A stretch of DNA of 64,000 nt from Kibdelosporangium persicum. Its GTDB lineage: Bacteria > Actinomycetota > Actinomycetes > Mycobacteriales > Pseudonocardiaceae. The notes beneath the pieces were generated by a model. It ran no database searches, was not told the DNA's origin, and saw only the letters and a list, made by a program, of their open reading frames with translations. Location of the stretch: the NCBI RefSeq assembly GCF_013280595.1, contig NZ_JAAATY010000009.1, positions 186,001 through 250,000 of the forward strand, read 5' to 3'. Both the position numbers and the translations under genes were made by a program. Below are positions 1-7,073 of the stretch, piece by piece. The first letter of the stretch is position 1. Each line of letters opens with the position of its first letter.

Positions 1-309
1 CGCGCACACCAAAGCGCGCGCGAGCGGTACCGGGCACGCGAACTTCTCCGCCCACCACTCCGGTTGCGGGCCGGACCATGCGATCGCCGCGTCCGCGTCC
101 CGTTTGTCGACGCCACCGCCAGGGAAAACGCTCATCCCACCGGCGAACGCCATCCCGACGACGCGGCGCAGCAGGAAGGCCTCGATGCCGTCCGGGGTGT
201 CTCGCAGCAACACGACTGTGGCCGCGTCCTTCGGCGTCACCGGCGGATCAGGGAACTCGTCCGGAACCATCGATTCCGGCAGAACCATCTCCTTCGGTAG
301 TTCACGCAC
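1..309 (-). CDS. NUDIX hydrolase, N-terminal part (cut by window edge)
   Basis: The minus-strand frame is open from a GTG at 309 to the window edge (103 codons). After a short leader it reads as the opening strands of a NUDIX fold: a DAATVVLLRD strand, then FLLRR, then a GGMSVFPGGGVDKRD stretch typical of actinobacterial NUDIX proteins of the CoA-pyrophosphatase-like group. These enzymes hydrolyse nucleoside diphosphates linked to another moiety. The NUDIX box itself (GX5EX7REUXEEXGU) lies outside the window, so catalytic competence cannot be judged. An ATG at 288 is an alternative start but its AAGGAG is too close. It is divergent from the oxidoreductase gene at 377. Confidence 0.72.
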   Translation of the reverse strand, partial: MRELPKEMVLPESMVPDEFPDPPVTPKDAATVVLLRDTPDGIEAFLLRRVVGMAFAGGMSVFPGGGVDKRDADAAIAWSGPQPEWWAEKFACPVPLARALVCA

Positions 310-376
310 AACGCGAGCCTAAGCCCGGGGCGGGCCGCGCACGGGGTGACCCGGCTCACCGGTCGATACTGGGCGC

Positions 377-1282
377 GTGGACGAACAAGTGCGGGTTGGA
401 CTGATCGGTGCCGGACTCTGGGCGGAACGCGCGCACGCGCCGGGCCTGGCCGAGCACCCGGGGGTGCACTTCACCTCGGTCTGGGCACGTCGCCGCGACG
501 CGGCCGACACGATGGCCAAGGCGTACTGCATCGAACCGGCCGATTCCCCGGCGGAACTCTTCGACCAGGTCGACGCGGTCGCCTTCGCCGTCCCTCCGGC
601 CGTGCAGGCCGAGCTGGCGCTGCGGGCGGTGGCCGCGGGCAAGCACGTGATCCTGGAGAAACCCATCGCCGCGACCGTCGACGAAGCGAAACGACTCGCG
701 GGCGCGATCGCCGACGCCGGAGTGGTGTCGCTGGTGTCCCTGGTCCGCCGGTTCGCGCAGGAGACCAAGGACTGGCTGGCGGATCTGCACGCGACCGGCG
801 GCTGGGTCGGCGGCAACGCCCAGTGGATGTCCGGCGCCCTGCTGTCCGAGGACTACTCGGGTTCGGCGTGGCGGCACGAAAGCGGCGCGCTGCTCGACGT
901 CGGCCCGCACGTGATCGACCTGATGGACGCCGCCCTCGGCACGATCACCGATGTTCTGGGCGCGAGCCGCGGCCAGCGGGACCTCTGGCACTTCATCCTC
1001 GGCCACGAGACCGGCGCGACGAGCACGATCACGATCTCGCTGAGGATGCCGCTCCGGCCGACGGTGGTCGACTTCAGCGTGTACGGCGACAACGGCTACC
1101 GCACCTTGCCAGGCCGCGAAACCCCCTCGGACCAGGCCTTCACAGTCCTGCTCGACGACTTCGTCGCGATGGTCCACAGCGGCACGACAAGCCATCCCTG
1201 CGACGCCCAGCGCGGCCTGCACCTGCAACGCATCATCGAGGACATCGCCCGGGAGACCGAGAAACCACCCGGACCTGAGTGA
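377..1282 (+). CDS. Gfo/Idh/MocA-family NAD(P)-dependent oxidoreductase
   Basis: A 301-residue protein with an N-terminal Rossmann fold (GLIGAGLWAERAH, residues 8-20) and the conserved E94-K95-P96 motif of the Gfo/Idh/MocA family, followed by the alpha/beta C-terminal domain. Members oxidise or reduce sugars, inositols or related polyols with NAD(P); the substrate cannot be predicted here. The GTG start is preceded by GATACT and a 6-nt gap, which suggests a leaderless transcript. It stands alone, converges with the gene ending at 1516, and is separated from it by the DnaA-box cluster and a hairpin terminator. The length is slightly short for the family (usually 330-380). Confidence 0.85.
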   Translation: MDEQVRVGLIGAGLWAERAHAPGLAEHPGVHFTSVWARRRDAADTMAKAYCIEPADSPAELFDQVDAVAFAVPPAVQAELALRAVAAGKHVILEKPIAATVDEAKRLAGAIADAGVVSLVSLVRRFAQETKDWLADLHATGGWVGGNAQWMSGALLSEDYSGSAWRHESGALLDVGPHVIDLMDAALGTITDVLGASRGQRDLWHFILGHETGATSTITISLRMPLRPTVVDFSVYGDNGYRTLPGRETPSDQAFTVLLDDFVAMVHSGTTSHPCDAQRGLHLQRIIEDIARETEKPPGPE

Positions 1283-1341
1283 GCAGCCCCCGAATCCAAC
1301 CTACCGAGCGGGTCCGACAACTCGGGCAGGCAGCGGAGCCG

Positions 1342-1432
1342 TCGTCCACAGCCGGTCCGGTCGGCCAGCGGTTGTCCACAGGCACGCTCAGGGTTGTCCA
1401 CAGGCGCGCAGGTCCGCCGGAGGTTGTCCACA
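1342..1432 (+). other. Cluster of four DnaA boxes in one orientation
   Basis: The nonamer TTGTCCACA, which is the actinobacterial DnaA-box consensus, occurs exactly at 1372-1380, 1394-1402 and 1424-1432. A one-mismatch copy (TCGTCCACA) is at 1342-1350. Start-to-start spacings are 30, 22 and 30 bp, close to whole helical turns. The segment lies between a gene end (1282) and a terminator (1476) and no convincing gene covers it. No dnaA, dnaN, gyrB or parAB is nearby, so this is not oriC. A DnaA titration or regulatory site is the likeliest reading. Confidence 0.6.
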
Positions 1433-1475
1433 GCTGTGCGGAAACCGGAACCGGCCACCCGGCATCGGACGCATG

Positions 1476-1505
1476 AAAAGGGCCGTACGGCCGCACGGCC
1501 CTTTT
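1476..1505. terminator. Bidirectional terminator hairpin
   Basis: A perfect 11-bp stem (1476-1486 with 1495-1505) with AAAA at one foot and TTTT at the other, so it works as a Rho-independent terminator on both strands. It separates the convergent genes ending at 1282 and 1516. Confidence 0.85.
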
Positions 1506-1515
1506 CCGAAAACGC

Positions 1516-2778
1516 TCAGGCGCCGGGTGGGAAGCGCGGTGGTTCGACCGAGCCGCCCGCGGTGGGCGGGACGCCGTTGATGATCCGGGGCGTCGCCGCC
1601 GACGGGCTCGACCACTTCGCTTCGGCGTCGGAGTGCCTGCCGGACTTGTCGGTCTGCCAGCTCAGCTTCTTGTTGCTGGACGCCTCTGCCTGCTCCCGCT
1701 TGGCCAGCTCTTCCTGTAACTGGCGCAGCAGGTCGCGTTCCTGGTCGTTGAGGTCACTGTCCTCGAACGTGTCCTTCGAGGACGCGGCCGAGGGAGCCGG
1801 AGCCGGCGCCGGCTTCTTCGGCTTGGTGACCGGTTCGGGCTCGTCAACGCTGCTTGTCGCTTGACGCAGCCCGGGTTGGTCGAAATTTGGCCGCTCCGGG
1901 CGGGCCGGGGGCTCGGTCACCGCGTCGGGCACGGGCTCGATCACCGGTTCGATGACGTTGGTCGTCTCTTTCGGTGACGGCTTCGGTGCCTTGCCCGACG
2001 TCGTGGCCGGCGGGTCCATCTCCGGGATCCAGCTGCTCGTGGCCGGCTGGTCGTCCACCACCGCCACCGCGGGGACGTCGTCCTTCCACGATGTCTCGCG
2101 CTGCTGCGCCCAAGTCCGTGAGGTCTCTGAAGCAGGCTCCTCTACGGCCCCGTCGAACGAGACCCGGCGTGCCTGCTGCATGCCCTGGCGGTGGTACTCG
2201 CTCAGCGGCGAGTTGTCCCGCAGGACCTCGACGGCCGCGCGAATCCCGGCTCGCCGCAGGGCGTGCTCGATCCGGTAGGCGGTCGCGGGCGGGAAGCCGC
2301 GCGGGCCGATCTCGACGAGCACGAGCCGGTGCGGCACGGACCCGGCGACCGCCCCTGCCGGGGTGGTCCGCCAGACGCACCACAGCGCGCGGACGTCCGG
2401 CAGGACTTCCAGCACGCGGTGCACGGCGTCGCTCACGCCCGCCTCGGCGCCACCGATCTGCGAGTCCACCAGTCCCGGGTGGAACTTGTGGACCGGCGGA
2501 CGGGCCCGGCCGTCGTCCACCTTCAACTGCTGGATCAGCGTCGTGTCGCAGTTCGCCTCGGCGAACATCGCCTCCAGGTCTCTGCGCTCCACCGGCGACA
2601 GCGGAATCCGGCCGGCCACCAGGCAGCCGGCGATCAGTTCCAGCGAGCGGTCCAGTTCCGCCGAGGCCAGCAGCTCGCGGGCGTCGGTCAGCGCGTCGTC
2701 GTCCAACCTGCCAGCGAGGCCCAGCAAGAGGTCATGGACACGGATCGGGAGCGCAACGCGGTCAGCGACCTGGGTCAC
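1516..2778 (-). CDS. Conserved actinobacterial protein of unknown function, long disordered C-terminus
   Basis: A 420-residue protein with no family I can name. Residues 1-80 form a helical segment starting VHDLLLGLAGRLDDD that resembles the N-terminus of the upstream gene product (HELLLRLAGRLPD), so the two are paralogues. Residues about 110-215 look like a folded alpha/beta region. The rest is low-complexity Pro/Glu/Thr-rich sequence with a predicted coiled coil near residues 341-372. There is no signal peptide or membrane segment. The GTG start has GAGAAG upstream. It lies 35 bp downstream of its paralogue in the same orientation, so the two are probably co-transcribed. Function unknown. 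Confidence 0.7.
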   Translation of the reverse strand: MTQVADRVALPIRVHDLLLGLAGRLDDDALTDARELLASAELDRSLELIAGCLVAGRIPLSPVERRDLEAMFAEANCDTTLIQQLKVDDGRARPPVHKFHPGLVDSQIGGAEAGVSDAVHRVLEVLPDVRALWCVWRTTPAGAVAGSVPHRLVLVEIGPRGFPPATAYRIEHALRRAGIRAAVEVLRDNSPLSEYHRQGMQQARRVSFDGAVEEPASETSRTWAQQRETSWKDDVPAVAVVDDQPATSSWIPEMDPPATTSGKAPKPSPKETTNVIEPVIEPVPDAVTEPPARPERPNFDQPGLRQATSSVDEPEPVTKPKKPAPAPAPSAASSKDTFEDSDLNDQERDLLRQLQEELAKREQAEASSNKKLSWQTDKSGRHSDAEAKWSSPSAATPRIINGVPPTAGGSVEPPRFPPGA

Positions 2779-2813
2779 GACTTCTCTCCATTCCAGCTGG
2801 TCGAGCGGGCGCG

Positions 2814-3437
2814 TCAGCTCGGGACCAGGTGGCCCCCTTCTGCCGCACCCATGGCCAACGGCACCGATGCCGCCAGTGCCGCCTGGTGGTACCGAGGAAG
2901 CAGGATGCCCCTCGGGATCACCTCGACGCTCGGCTCGTGTTCACCGAGCGCACGCAGTACCCGTTGCAGTTCGCCGGCGAGCTTCGCGCACTGCGTGGTC
3001 GCAGTCACCAGGACGACACGCGTGGCAGCACCACCACCCGTTCGTGGCAGACGCCACGTCCCGCGGACCTCACCGATATCGGATCGGTCCCGAACAATCG
3101 CCCCAAGAACTACACCCGTGGAGTCACCCATGCTCACCCATTCGGGCGACTCTGACGTGAAGGTGTAGTCGACTTCGGCGATTTCGTCCACCCATGGCAG
3201 CGCATTCAACCGCTCAGGATCCGCGCCCGCGGGCCGCAAGGCGTTCGTGAGCAGGCGAGACTCTTCCGCGGTGAGTCCGACACGTTCTCGCAAAAGTGTC
3301 AGCGGCAACGTGCGGGCGAGTGCGGTCACGGCCCCCGCGGCGAGCCAGTCGCGGAACCGCCAGAGCTGACGGTCGGGCAGACGGCCGGCGAGCCGCAGCA
3401 GTAGCTCGTGGCAGTCCGACTCGGCGTAGCTGTCCAT
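2814..3437 (-). CDS. Conserved actinobacterial protein of unknown function (paralogue of the next gene)
   Basis: A 207-residue soluble protein. Its first 80 residues (HELLLRLAGRLPD, then a helical stretch ending near TAEESRLLTNAL) match the start of the product encoded at 1516-2778, while the C-terminal half is alpha/beta. It lacks the long disordered tail of its neighbour. The ATG start has a good GGAGAG Shine-Dalgarno. It sits 25 bp downstream of the RidA-like gene on the same strand, so the whole minus-strand group 4070-1516 may be one transcript. I recognise no catalytic motif. Confidence 0.7.
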   Translation of the reverse strand: MDSYAESDCHELLLRLAGRLPDRQLWRFRDWLAAGAVTALARTLPLTLLRERVGLTAEESRLLTNALRPAGADPERLNALPWVDEIAEVDYTFTSESPEWVSMGDSTGVVLGAIVRDRSDIGEVRGTWRLPRTGGGAATRVVLVTATTQCAKLAGELQRVLRALGEHEPSVEVIPRGILLPRYHQAALAASVPLAMGAAEGGHLVPS

Positions 3438-3462
3438 AAGAGCTCTCCTCCCAGCGGCGGGC

Positions 3463-3918
3463 TCAGCCCACCTCGAAGATCACTTCGATCTCGACGGGCG
3501 CGCCGAGCGGGAGCTCGGCCACCCCGACGGCGGCGCGGGCGTGCCTGCCCGCGTCCGCGAACACCTCGCCGAACAGCTCCGAGGCGCCGTTGACCACAGT
3601 GGGGATCGCCGTGAACCCTTCGGCCGCGGCGACGAACCCGCCGACCTTGACCACGCGCACCACCGCGTCGATGCCGACGAGACTGTGCACGGCGGCGAGC
3701 GCGTTCAGCGCGCACGTGCGAGCGTGCGCCTTGCCCTCCTCCGGGCTGATCTCGCCGCCGACCTTGCCGGTCGCGGCGAGGGCGCCCTCGATGAAGGGCA
3801 GCTGACCGGAGACGTACACGTGCGATCCGGACCGCACCGCGGGCACGTACGCGGCGACCGGCGCGGCCACCGACGGCAACTGAATGCCCAGCTCAGCGAG
3901 CTTCTGCGACCAACTCAT
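3463..3918 (-). CDS. RidA (YjgF/YER057c/UK114) family protein
   Basis: A 151-residue RidA-fold protein: YVPAVRSGSHVYVSGQLPF near the N-terminus, the EEGKAHARTCALNALAAVHS helix, and the C-terminal ELPLGAPVEIEVIFE strand. Canonical RidA proteins deaminate reactive enamine/imine intermediates of PLP enzymes, but the catalytic arginine of the active subgroup (usually in an R-x-x-V motif near the C-terminus) is not obvious here, so this may be a RidA-like member with another role. The ATG overlaps the stop of the DUF4177 gene (ATGA), indicating translational coupling. The position beside DUF4177 and ArsA genes matches M. tuberculosis Rv3678c. Confidence 0.88.
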   Translation of the reverse strand: MSWSQKLAELGIQLPSVAAPVAAYVPAVRSGSHVYVSGQLPFIEGALAATGKVGGEISPEEGKAHARTCALNALAAVHSLVGIDAVVRVVKVGGFVAAAEGFTAIPTVVNGASELFGEVFADAGRHARAAVGVAELPLGAPVEIEVIFEVG

Positions 3919-4070
3919 GCCTTGGGCCGCTTCAGAAAGGCCACGAGCTGTTCGCCGGTGGGACCCGGCTGCACGGTGACGAGTTCCCAGCCGTCCTCGC
4001 CCCACTGGTCGAGGATCTGTTTGGTGGCGTGCGTCAGCAGCGGAACGGTCGCGTACTCCCACTTGGTCAT
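3915..4070 (-). CDS. DUF4177-type small protein
   Basis: A 51-residue protein beginning MTKWEYATVPLL and containing the ILDQWGEDGWELVTV core typical of DUF4177 proteins, ending in FLKRP. Function unknown. Longer in-frame versions exist, but the ATG at 4070 gives the usual family length and N-terminus (WEY). The stop overlaps the ATG of the RidA-like gene by 4 nt. The same adjacency is found in mycobacteria next to the ArsA-WhiB4-PonA2 block, which supports a real gene. Confidence 0.85.
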   Translation of the reverse strand: MTKWEYATVPLLTHATKQILDQWGEDGWELVTVQPGPTGEQLVAFLKRPKA

Positions 4071-4131
4071 GTGCCGGAGACTATCCCGTGCCGCTTCGTG
4101 ACGGACCGGACGGCCGGGTAGCGTCCACGAA

Positions 4132-4383
4132 GTGGAGACGTGGCGAGTCATCGCGGGCCTGCTGATCGGCTTCGGCGGCGTGATCCTCGTGCTGCTGGCG
4201 ATGGCACAGACCCGGGACCGCAAGGGCGCGACCAACTCGAGCGTGGCGCTGGCCGGTGCGATCTCGTTCACCATCGTCCTGTTGCTCTGCGTGTTGTCGC
4301 TGACGGTCCTGCCGGGGCCGGTGGTGTGGGTGGTCGTCGCGGCGGTCGGAGTCACCAACACAGTGCTCTTGCTCACGAGCTGA
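4132..4383 (+). CDS. Small two-helix membrane protein
   Basis: An 83-residue protein with two hydrophobic helices (about residues 5-24 and 38-80, the latter possibly two segments) separated by a charged TRDRKGATNSS loop. The GTG start lies 7 nt after TAGCGT, a typical leaderless arrangement. It is 45 bp upstream of the ArsA-like pair and in the same orientation. I do not recognise a family; a membrane partner of the ATPases is only a guess from position. Confidence 0.65.
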   Translation: METWRVIAGLLIGFGGVILVLLAMAQTRDRKGATNSSVALAGAISFTIVLLLCVLSLTVLPGPVVWVVVAAVGVTNTVLLLTS

Positions 4384-4428
4384 CGCCTGCTGGGAGCGCG
4401 CCGTTAATCCGACATTTACGCTGAAGTT

Positions 4429-5433
4429 GTGACCTCCCCTGTCGTCGGCTGGACCGATCACGTGGCCAGAGCCCGGCTGCACGTGGTGACCGGCAAGGGC
4501 GGTACCGGCAAGACGACCATGGCCGCGGCGCTCGCGATCGCGCTGGCGACCGGCGGCAGGCGGGTCCTGCTCGCCGAGGTCGAGGGTCGTCAGGGAATCG
4601 CGCAGCTCTTCGACACCGAGCCGTTGCCGTACGCCGAGCAGCGCATCGCGTCCGCGCCCGGCGGCGGTGAGGTCCGCGCGCTGCACGTGGACGCCGAGGC
4701 GGCGCTGCTGGACTACCTGTCGATGTTCTACAACCTGGGCATCGCCGGGCGGACGCTGCGCCGGATGGGCGCGATCGACTTCGCCACCACGCTGGCGCCG
4801 GGCCTGCGGGACGTGCTGCTCACCGGCAAGATCAAAGAGACTGTCGGGCGCACCGGCGACAACGGCCGGCACCTGTACGACGCGGTCGTCCTGGACGCGC
4901 CGCCGACCGGCCGGATCGTGAAGTTCCTCGATGTCACCAGGGCCATGGCCGATCTGGCGAAAGTCGGCCCGATCAAGGGGCAGAGCGAGGGCGTGGTCCG
5001 GTTGCTGCACTCCGACGACACCGCCGTACACCTGGTCACGCTGCTGGAGGAGATGCCGGTCCGGGAGACGCTCGACGCCGTCGCCGAACTCGACGGCGCC
5101 GACCTGCGACCGGGCGCCGTGATCGTCAACCGGGTCCGGCCGCCACGGCTGCCCGCGCGCTCGGTCACGTCCGCCGCCGGGGGCCGCGTCGACGCGTCGC
5201 GCATCCGTACCGGCCTGGAGACGGCCGGGCTCGACCTGGACGAGGACGTTCTCGACGGCCTGGTGGCCGAGACGGTCGAGCACGCGATCCGCGTGCAGGC
5301 CGAGAGCACCGCGCGCGAGCACCTGGCCGAAAGCGACCTGCCCGCGCTGGAACTGCCCGAGATGACCGACGGGGTCGACGTGGCCGCGCTGTACGAAATG
5401 GCCGAGATCATGGTCGAACAGGGGGTCCGGTGA
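4429..5433 (+). CDS. ArsA-like P-loop ATPase, first subunit (Rv3679-like)
   Basis: A 334-residue SIMIBI-class ATPase with a deviant Walker A (GKGGTGKTT, residues 22-30), a switch region VVLDAPPTGR and a C-terminal helical domain. It belongs to the ArsA/Get3-like anion-ATPase group, paired as in mycobacterial Rv3679-Rv3680. In mycobacteria the pair has been linked to envelope and redox tolerance rather than arsenite export, and no arsB/arsC/arsR is present here. The GTG start follows TACGCT by 6 nt, suggesting leaderless initiation. It overlaps the second ATPase by 4 nt (GTGA), so the two subunits should be made together. Confidence 0.9.
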   Translation: MTSPVVGWTDHVARARLHVVTGKGGTGKTTMAAALAIALATGGRRVLLAEVEGRQGIAQLFDTEPLPYAEQRIASAPGGGEVRALHVDAEAALLDYLSMFYNLGIAGRTLRRMGAIDFATTLAPGLRDVLLTGKIKETVGRTGDNGRHLYDAVVLDAPPTGRIVKFLDVTRAMADLAKVGPIKGQSEGVVRLLHSDDTAVHLVTLLEEMPVRETLDAVAELDGADLRPGAVIVNRVRPPRLPARSVTSAAGGRVDASRIRTGLETAGLDLDEDVLDGLVAETVEHAIRVQAESTAREHLAESDLPALELPEMTDGVDVAALYEMAEIMVEQGVR

Positions 5434-6557
5434 GCACACCAGCCCTGAAGACCGACGAGCTGATCGACGATCCGTCGACCAAGGTGATCGTCTGCTGCGG
5501 CTCCGGCGGGGTCGGCAAGACCACGACAGCCGCGGCCCTCGCGGTGCGCGCGGCCGAGCGCGGCCGTAAGACCGTCGTGCTGACGATCGACCCGGCGCGC
5601 CGGCTGGCCCAGGCGCTCGGCCTTCGTGAGCTGGGCAACCAGCCGCGTCGCGTGGAGGTCGACGGGTTCGAGCCCGAGGGCGACCTCTCGGCCATGATGC
5701 TCGACATGCGCCGCACGTTCGACGACATGGTGCACGCGCACGCCGGGCCCGAGAAGGCCAAGGAAGTGCTGGCCAACCCGTTCTACCGGACCATCTCCAG
5801 TTCGTTCTCCGGCACGCAGGAGTACATGGCGATGGAGAAGCTGGGGCAGCTGGCCGCCGGGGGCGAGTGGGACCTGATCATCGTCGACACCCCGCCGAGC
5901 CGGTCGGCGCTGGACTTCCTGGACGCGCCGCAGCGCCTGTCCACCGCGCTGGACGGCCGGATGATCAAGCTGCTGGCCGGCCCGGCCAAGGCGGGCGGCT
6001 GGGGGCTTCGCAAGATCGTCGGCGCCGGGTTCTCGCTGTTCGCCAAGGCCGTGTCGACGATCGTCGGCGGGCAGCTGCTGGCCGACGCGTCCGCGTTCGT
6101 GCAGGCCTTCGACAGCATGTTCGGCGGGTTCCGGGAACGTTCGACCCGCACGTACGAGCTGCTGCGGTCCGGCGGCACGGCGTTCCTGGTGGTCGCCGCG
6201 CCCGAACCGGACGCGCTGCGGGAAGCCAGCTACTTCGTCGAACGGCTCGCCGGTGAGTCCATGCCGCTGGCCGGGCTCGTGGTCAACCGCACTCACCCGG
6301 TACTGGCTGAACTGCCCGGCCCGGAGGCCCTCACGGCCGCCGAGGCGCTGGAGCGTCGTGGCGATTCGCCACTGGCCGCGGCCGTGTTGCGATTGCATGC
6401 CGATCGGGTATCAGTCGCGCAACGGGAACAGCGGTTGGTCGCCAGGTTCACCCGGGCGCACCAGGGCGTGCCGGTCGCCCGCGTGCCCGCCATGCCATCG
6501 GACGTGCATGACCTGGCGGGCCTGCGGCAGATCGGTGAGCAGCTCAGCGCGGGCTGA
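5430..6557 (+). CDS. ArsA-like P-loop ATPase, second subunit (Rv3680-like)
   Basis: A 375-residue partner of the preceding gene. Walker A is CGSGGVGKTTTAAA (about residues 24-37), followed by VLTIDPARRLAQALG, the switch II-like DTPPSRSALDFLD, and a C-terminal helical region. The DPAR motif after Walker A is characteristic of ArsA/Get3 ATPases. It is translated from a GTG overlapping the upstream stop. It converges with the WhiB gene 15 bp away, with no visible terminator between them. A heterodimer with the first ATPase is the likely active form. Confidence 0.9.
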   Translation: MSTPALKTDELIDDPSTKVIVCCGSGGVGKTTTAAALAVRAAERGRKTVVLTIDPARRLAQALGLRELGNQPRRVEVDGFEPEGDLSAMMLDMRRTFDDMVHAHAGPEKAKEVLANPFYRTISSSFSGTQEYMAMEKLGQLAAGGEWDLIIVDTPPSRSALDFLDAPQRLSTALDGRMIKLLAGPAKAGGWGLRKIVGAGFSLFAKAVSTIVGGQLLADASAFVQAFDSMFGGFRERSTRTYELLRSGGTAFLVVAAPEPDALREASYFVERLAGESMPLAGLVVNRTHPVLAELPGPEALTAAEALERRGDSPLAAAVLRLHADRVSVAQREQRLVARFTRAHQGVPVARVPAMPSDVHDLAGLRQIGEQLSAG

Positions 6558-6572
6558 GCGGCGACGTCGGCG

Positions 6573-6878
6573 TCAGCCGACCTGTGCGTCTTCGGGTTCG
6601 TGCTGGCGACGTGCGTTGTCCAGCAGGTCACGCCACGAACTGACGTCCGGCCTGCGGCGCAGCAACGCGCGACGCTCCCGCTCGGTCATCCCGCCCCAGA
6701 CGCCGAACTCGATTCTGTTGTCGAGCGCCTCGGCGAGGCACTCGGTGCGCACCGGGCACGCCACGCACACCAGTTTCGCCTTGCGCTGTTCCGCGCCTCG
6801 TACGAAGAGCTCATCCGGATCGTCACCACGGCACGCCGCGTTGACGCGCCAGTCCTGTGGTTTGGGATGCGAATACAT
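6573..6878 (-). CDS. whiB4: WhiB-family iron-sulfur transcription factor (WhiB4-like)
   Basis: A 101-residue protein with the four WhiB cysteines at positions 16, 38, 41 and 47 (C-x21-C-x2-C-x5-C), which bind a redox-sensitive [4Fe-4S] cluster, followed by the GVWGG turn (59-63) and a basic C-terminal segment (ERERRALLRRR) that contacts DNA. The symbol rests on conserved context: in M. tuberculosis whiB4 lies between the ArsA pair and ponA2 exactly as here. It is divergent from the penicillin-binding protein gene. WhiB4 in mycobacteria responds to oxidative stress and nitric oxide. Confidence 0.93.
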   Translation of the reverse strand: MYSHPKPQDWRVNAACRGDDPDELFVRGAEQRKAKLVCVACPVRTECLAEALDNRIEFGVWGGMTERERRALLRRRPDVSSWRDLLDNARRQHEPEDAQVG

Positions 6879-7073
6879 CTCCCCCAGCTCCTACCGTCGT
6901 GTCCATTGCCCGAAGCCCCCCGGCTCCAGCAGCCTGTCGTGACAAAATTGACGACGTTCGAACGCCCCCGGTTCCACCCCTTCGTTGACTACTCGCACAC
7001 GGGCGCTCAGAAGTCAATGCGATACCGCAGCGTAGTCAGCGGCGGGAAGGGGTTACTCGGTACCCTGGCCTTC

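Noticed and set aside
1342-1432. Chromosomal origin of replication
   Set aside because: Only four boxes, no AT-rich unwinding region, and none of dnaA, dnaN, rpmH or parAB nearby.
1279-1476. A 65-codon plus-strand frame covering the DnaA-box cluster
   Set aside because: No Shine-Dalgarno or leaderless promoter, no protein-like pattern; the repeated Val-Val-His and Leu-Ser-Thr words simply translate the TTGTCCACA motif.
4429-6557. Arsenite efflux system
   Set aside because: ArsA-like ATPases only; no arsB, arsC or arsR, and the synteny is that of the mycobacterial Rv3679-Rv3680 pair.
6600-7016. 139-codon extension of the ponA2 frame
   Set aside because: It is antisense to whiB4 and lacks any start signal; PonA2 proteins begin just before the membrane helix.
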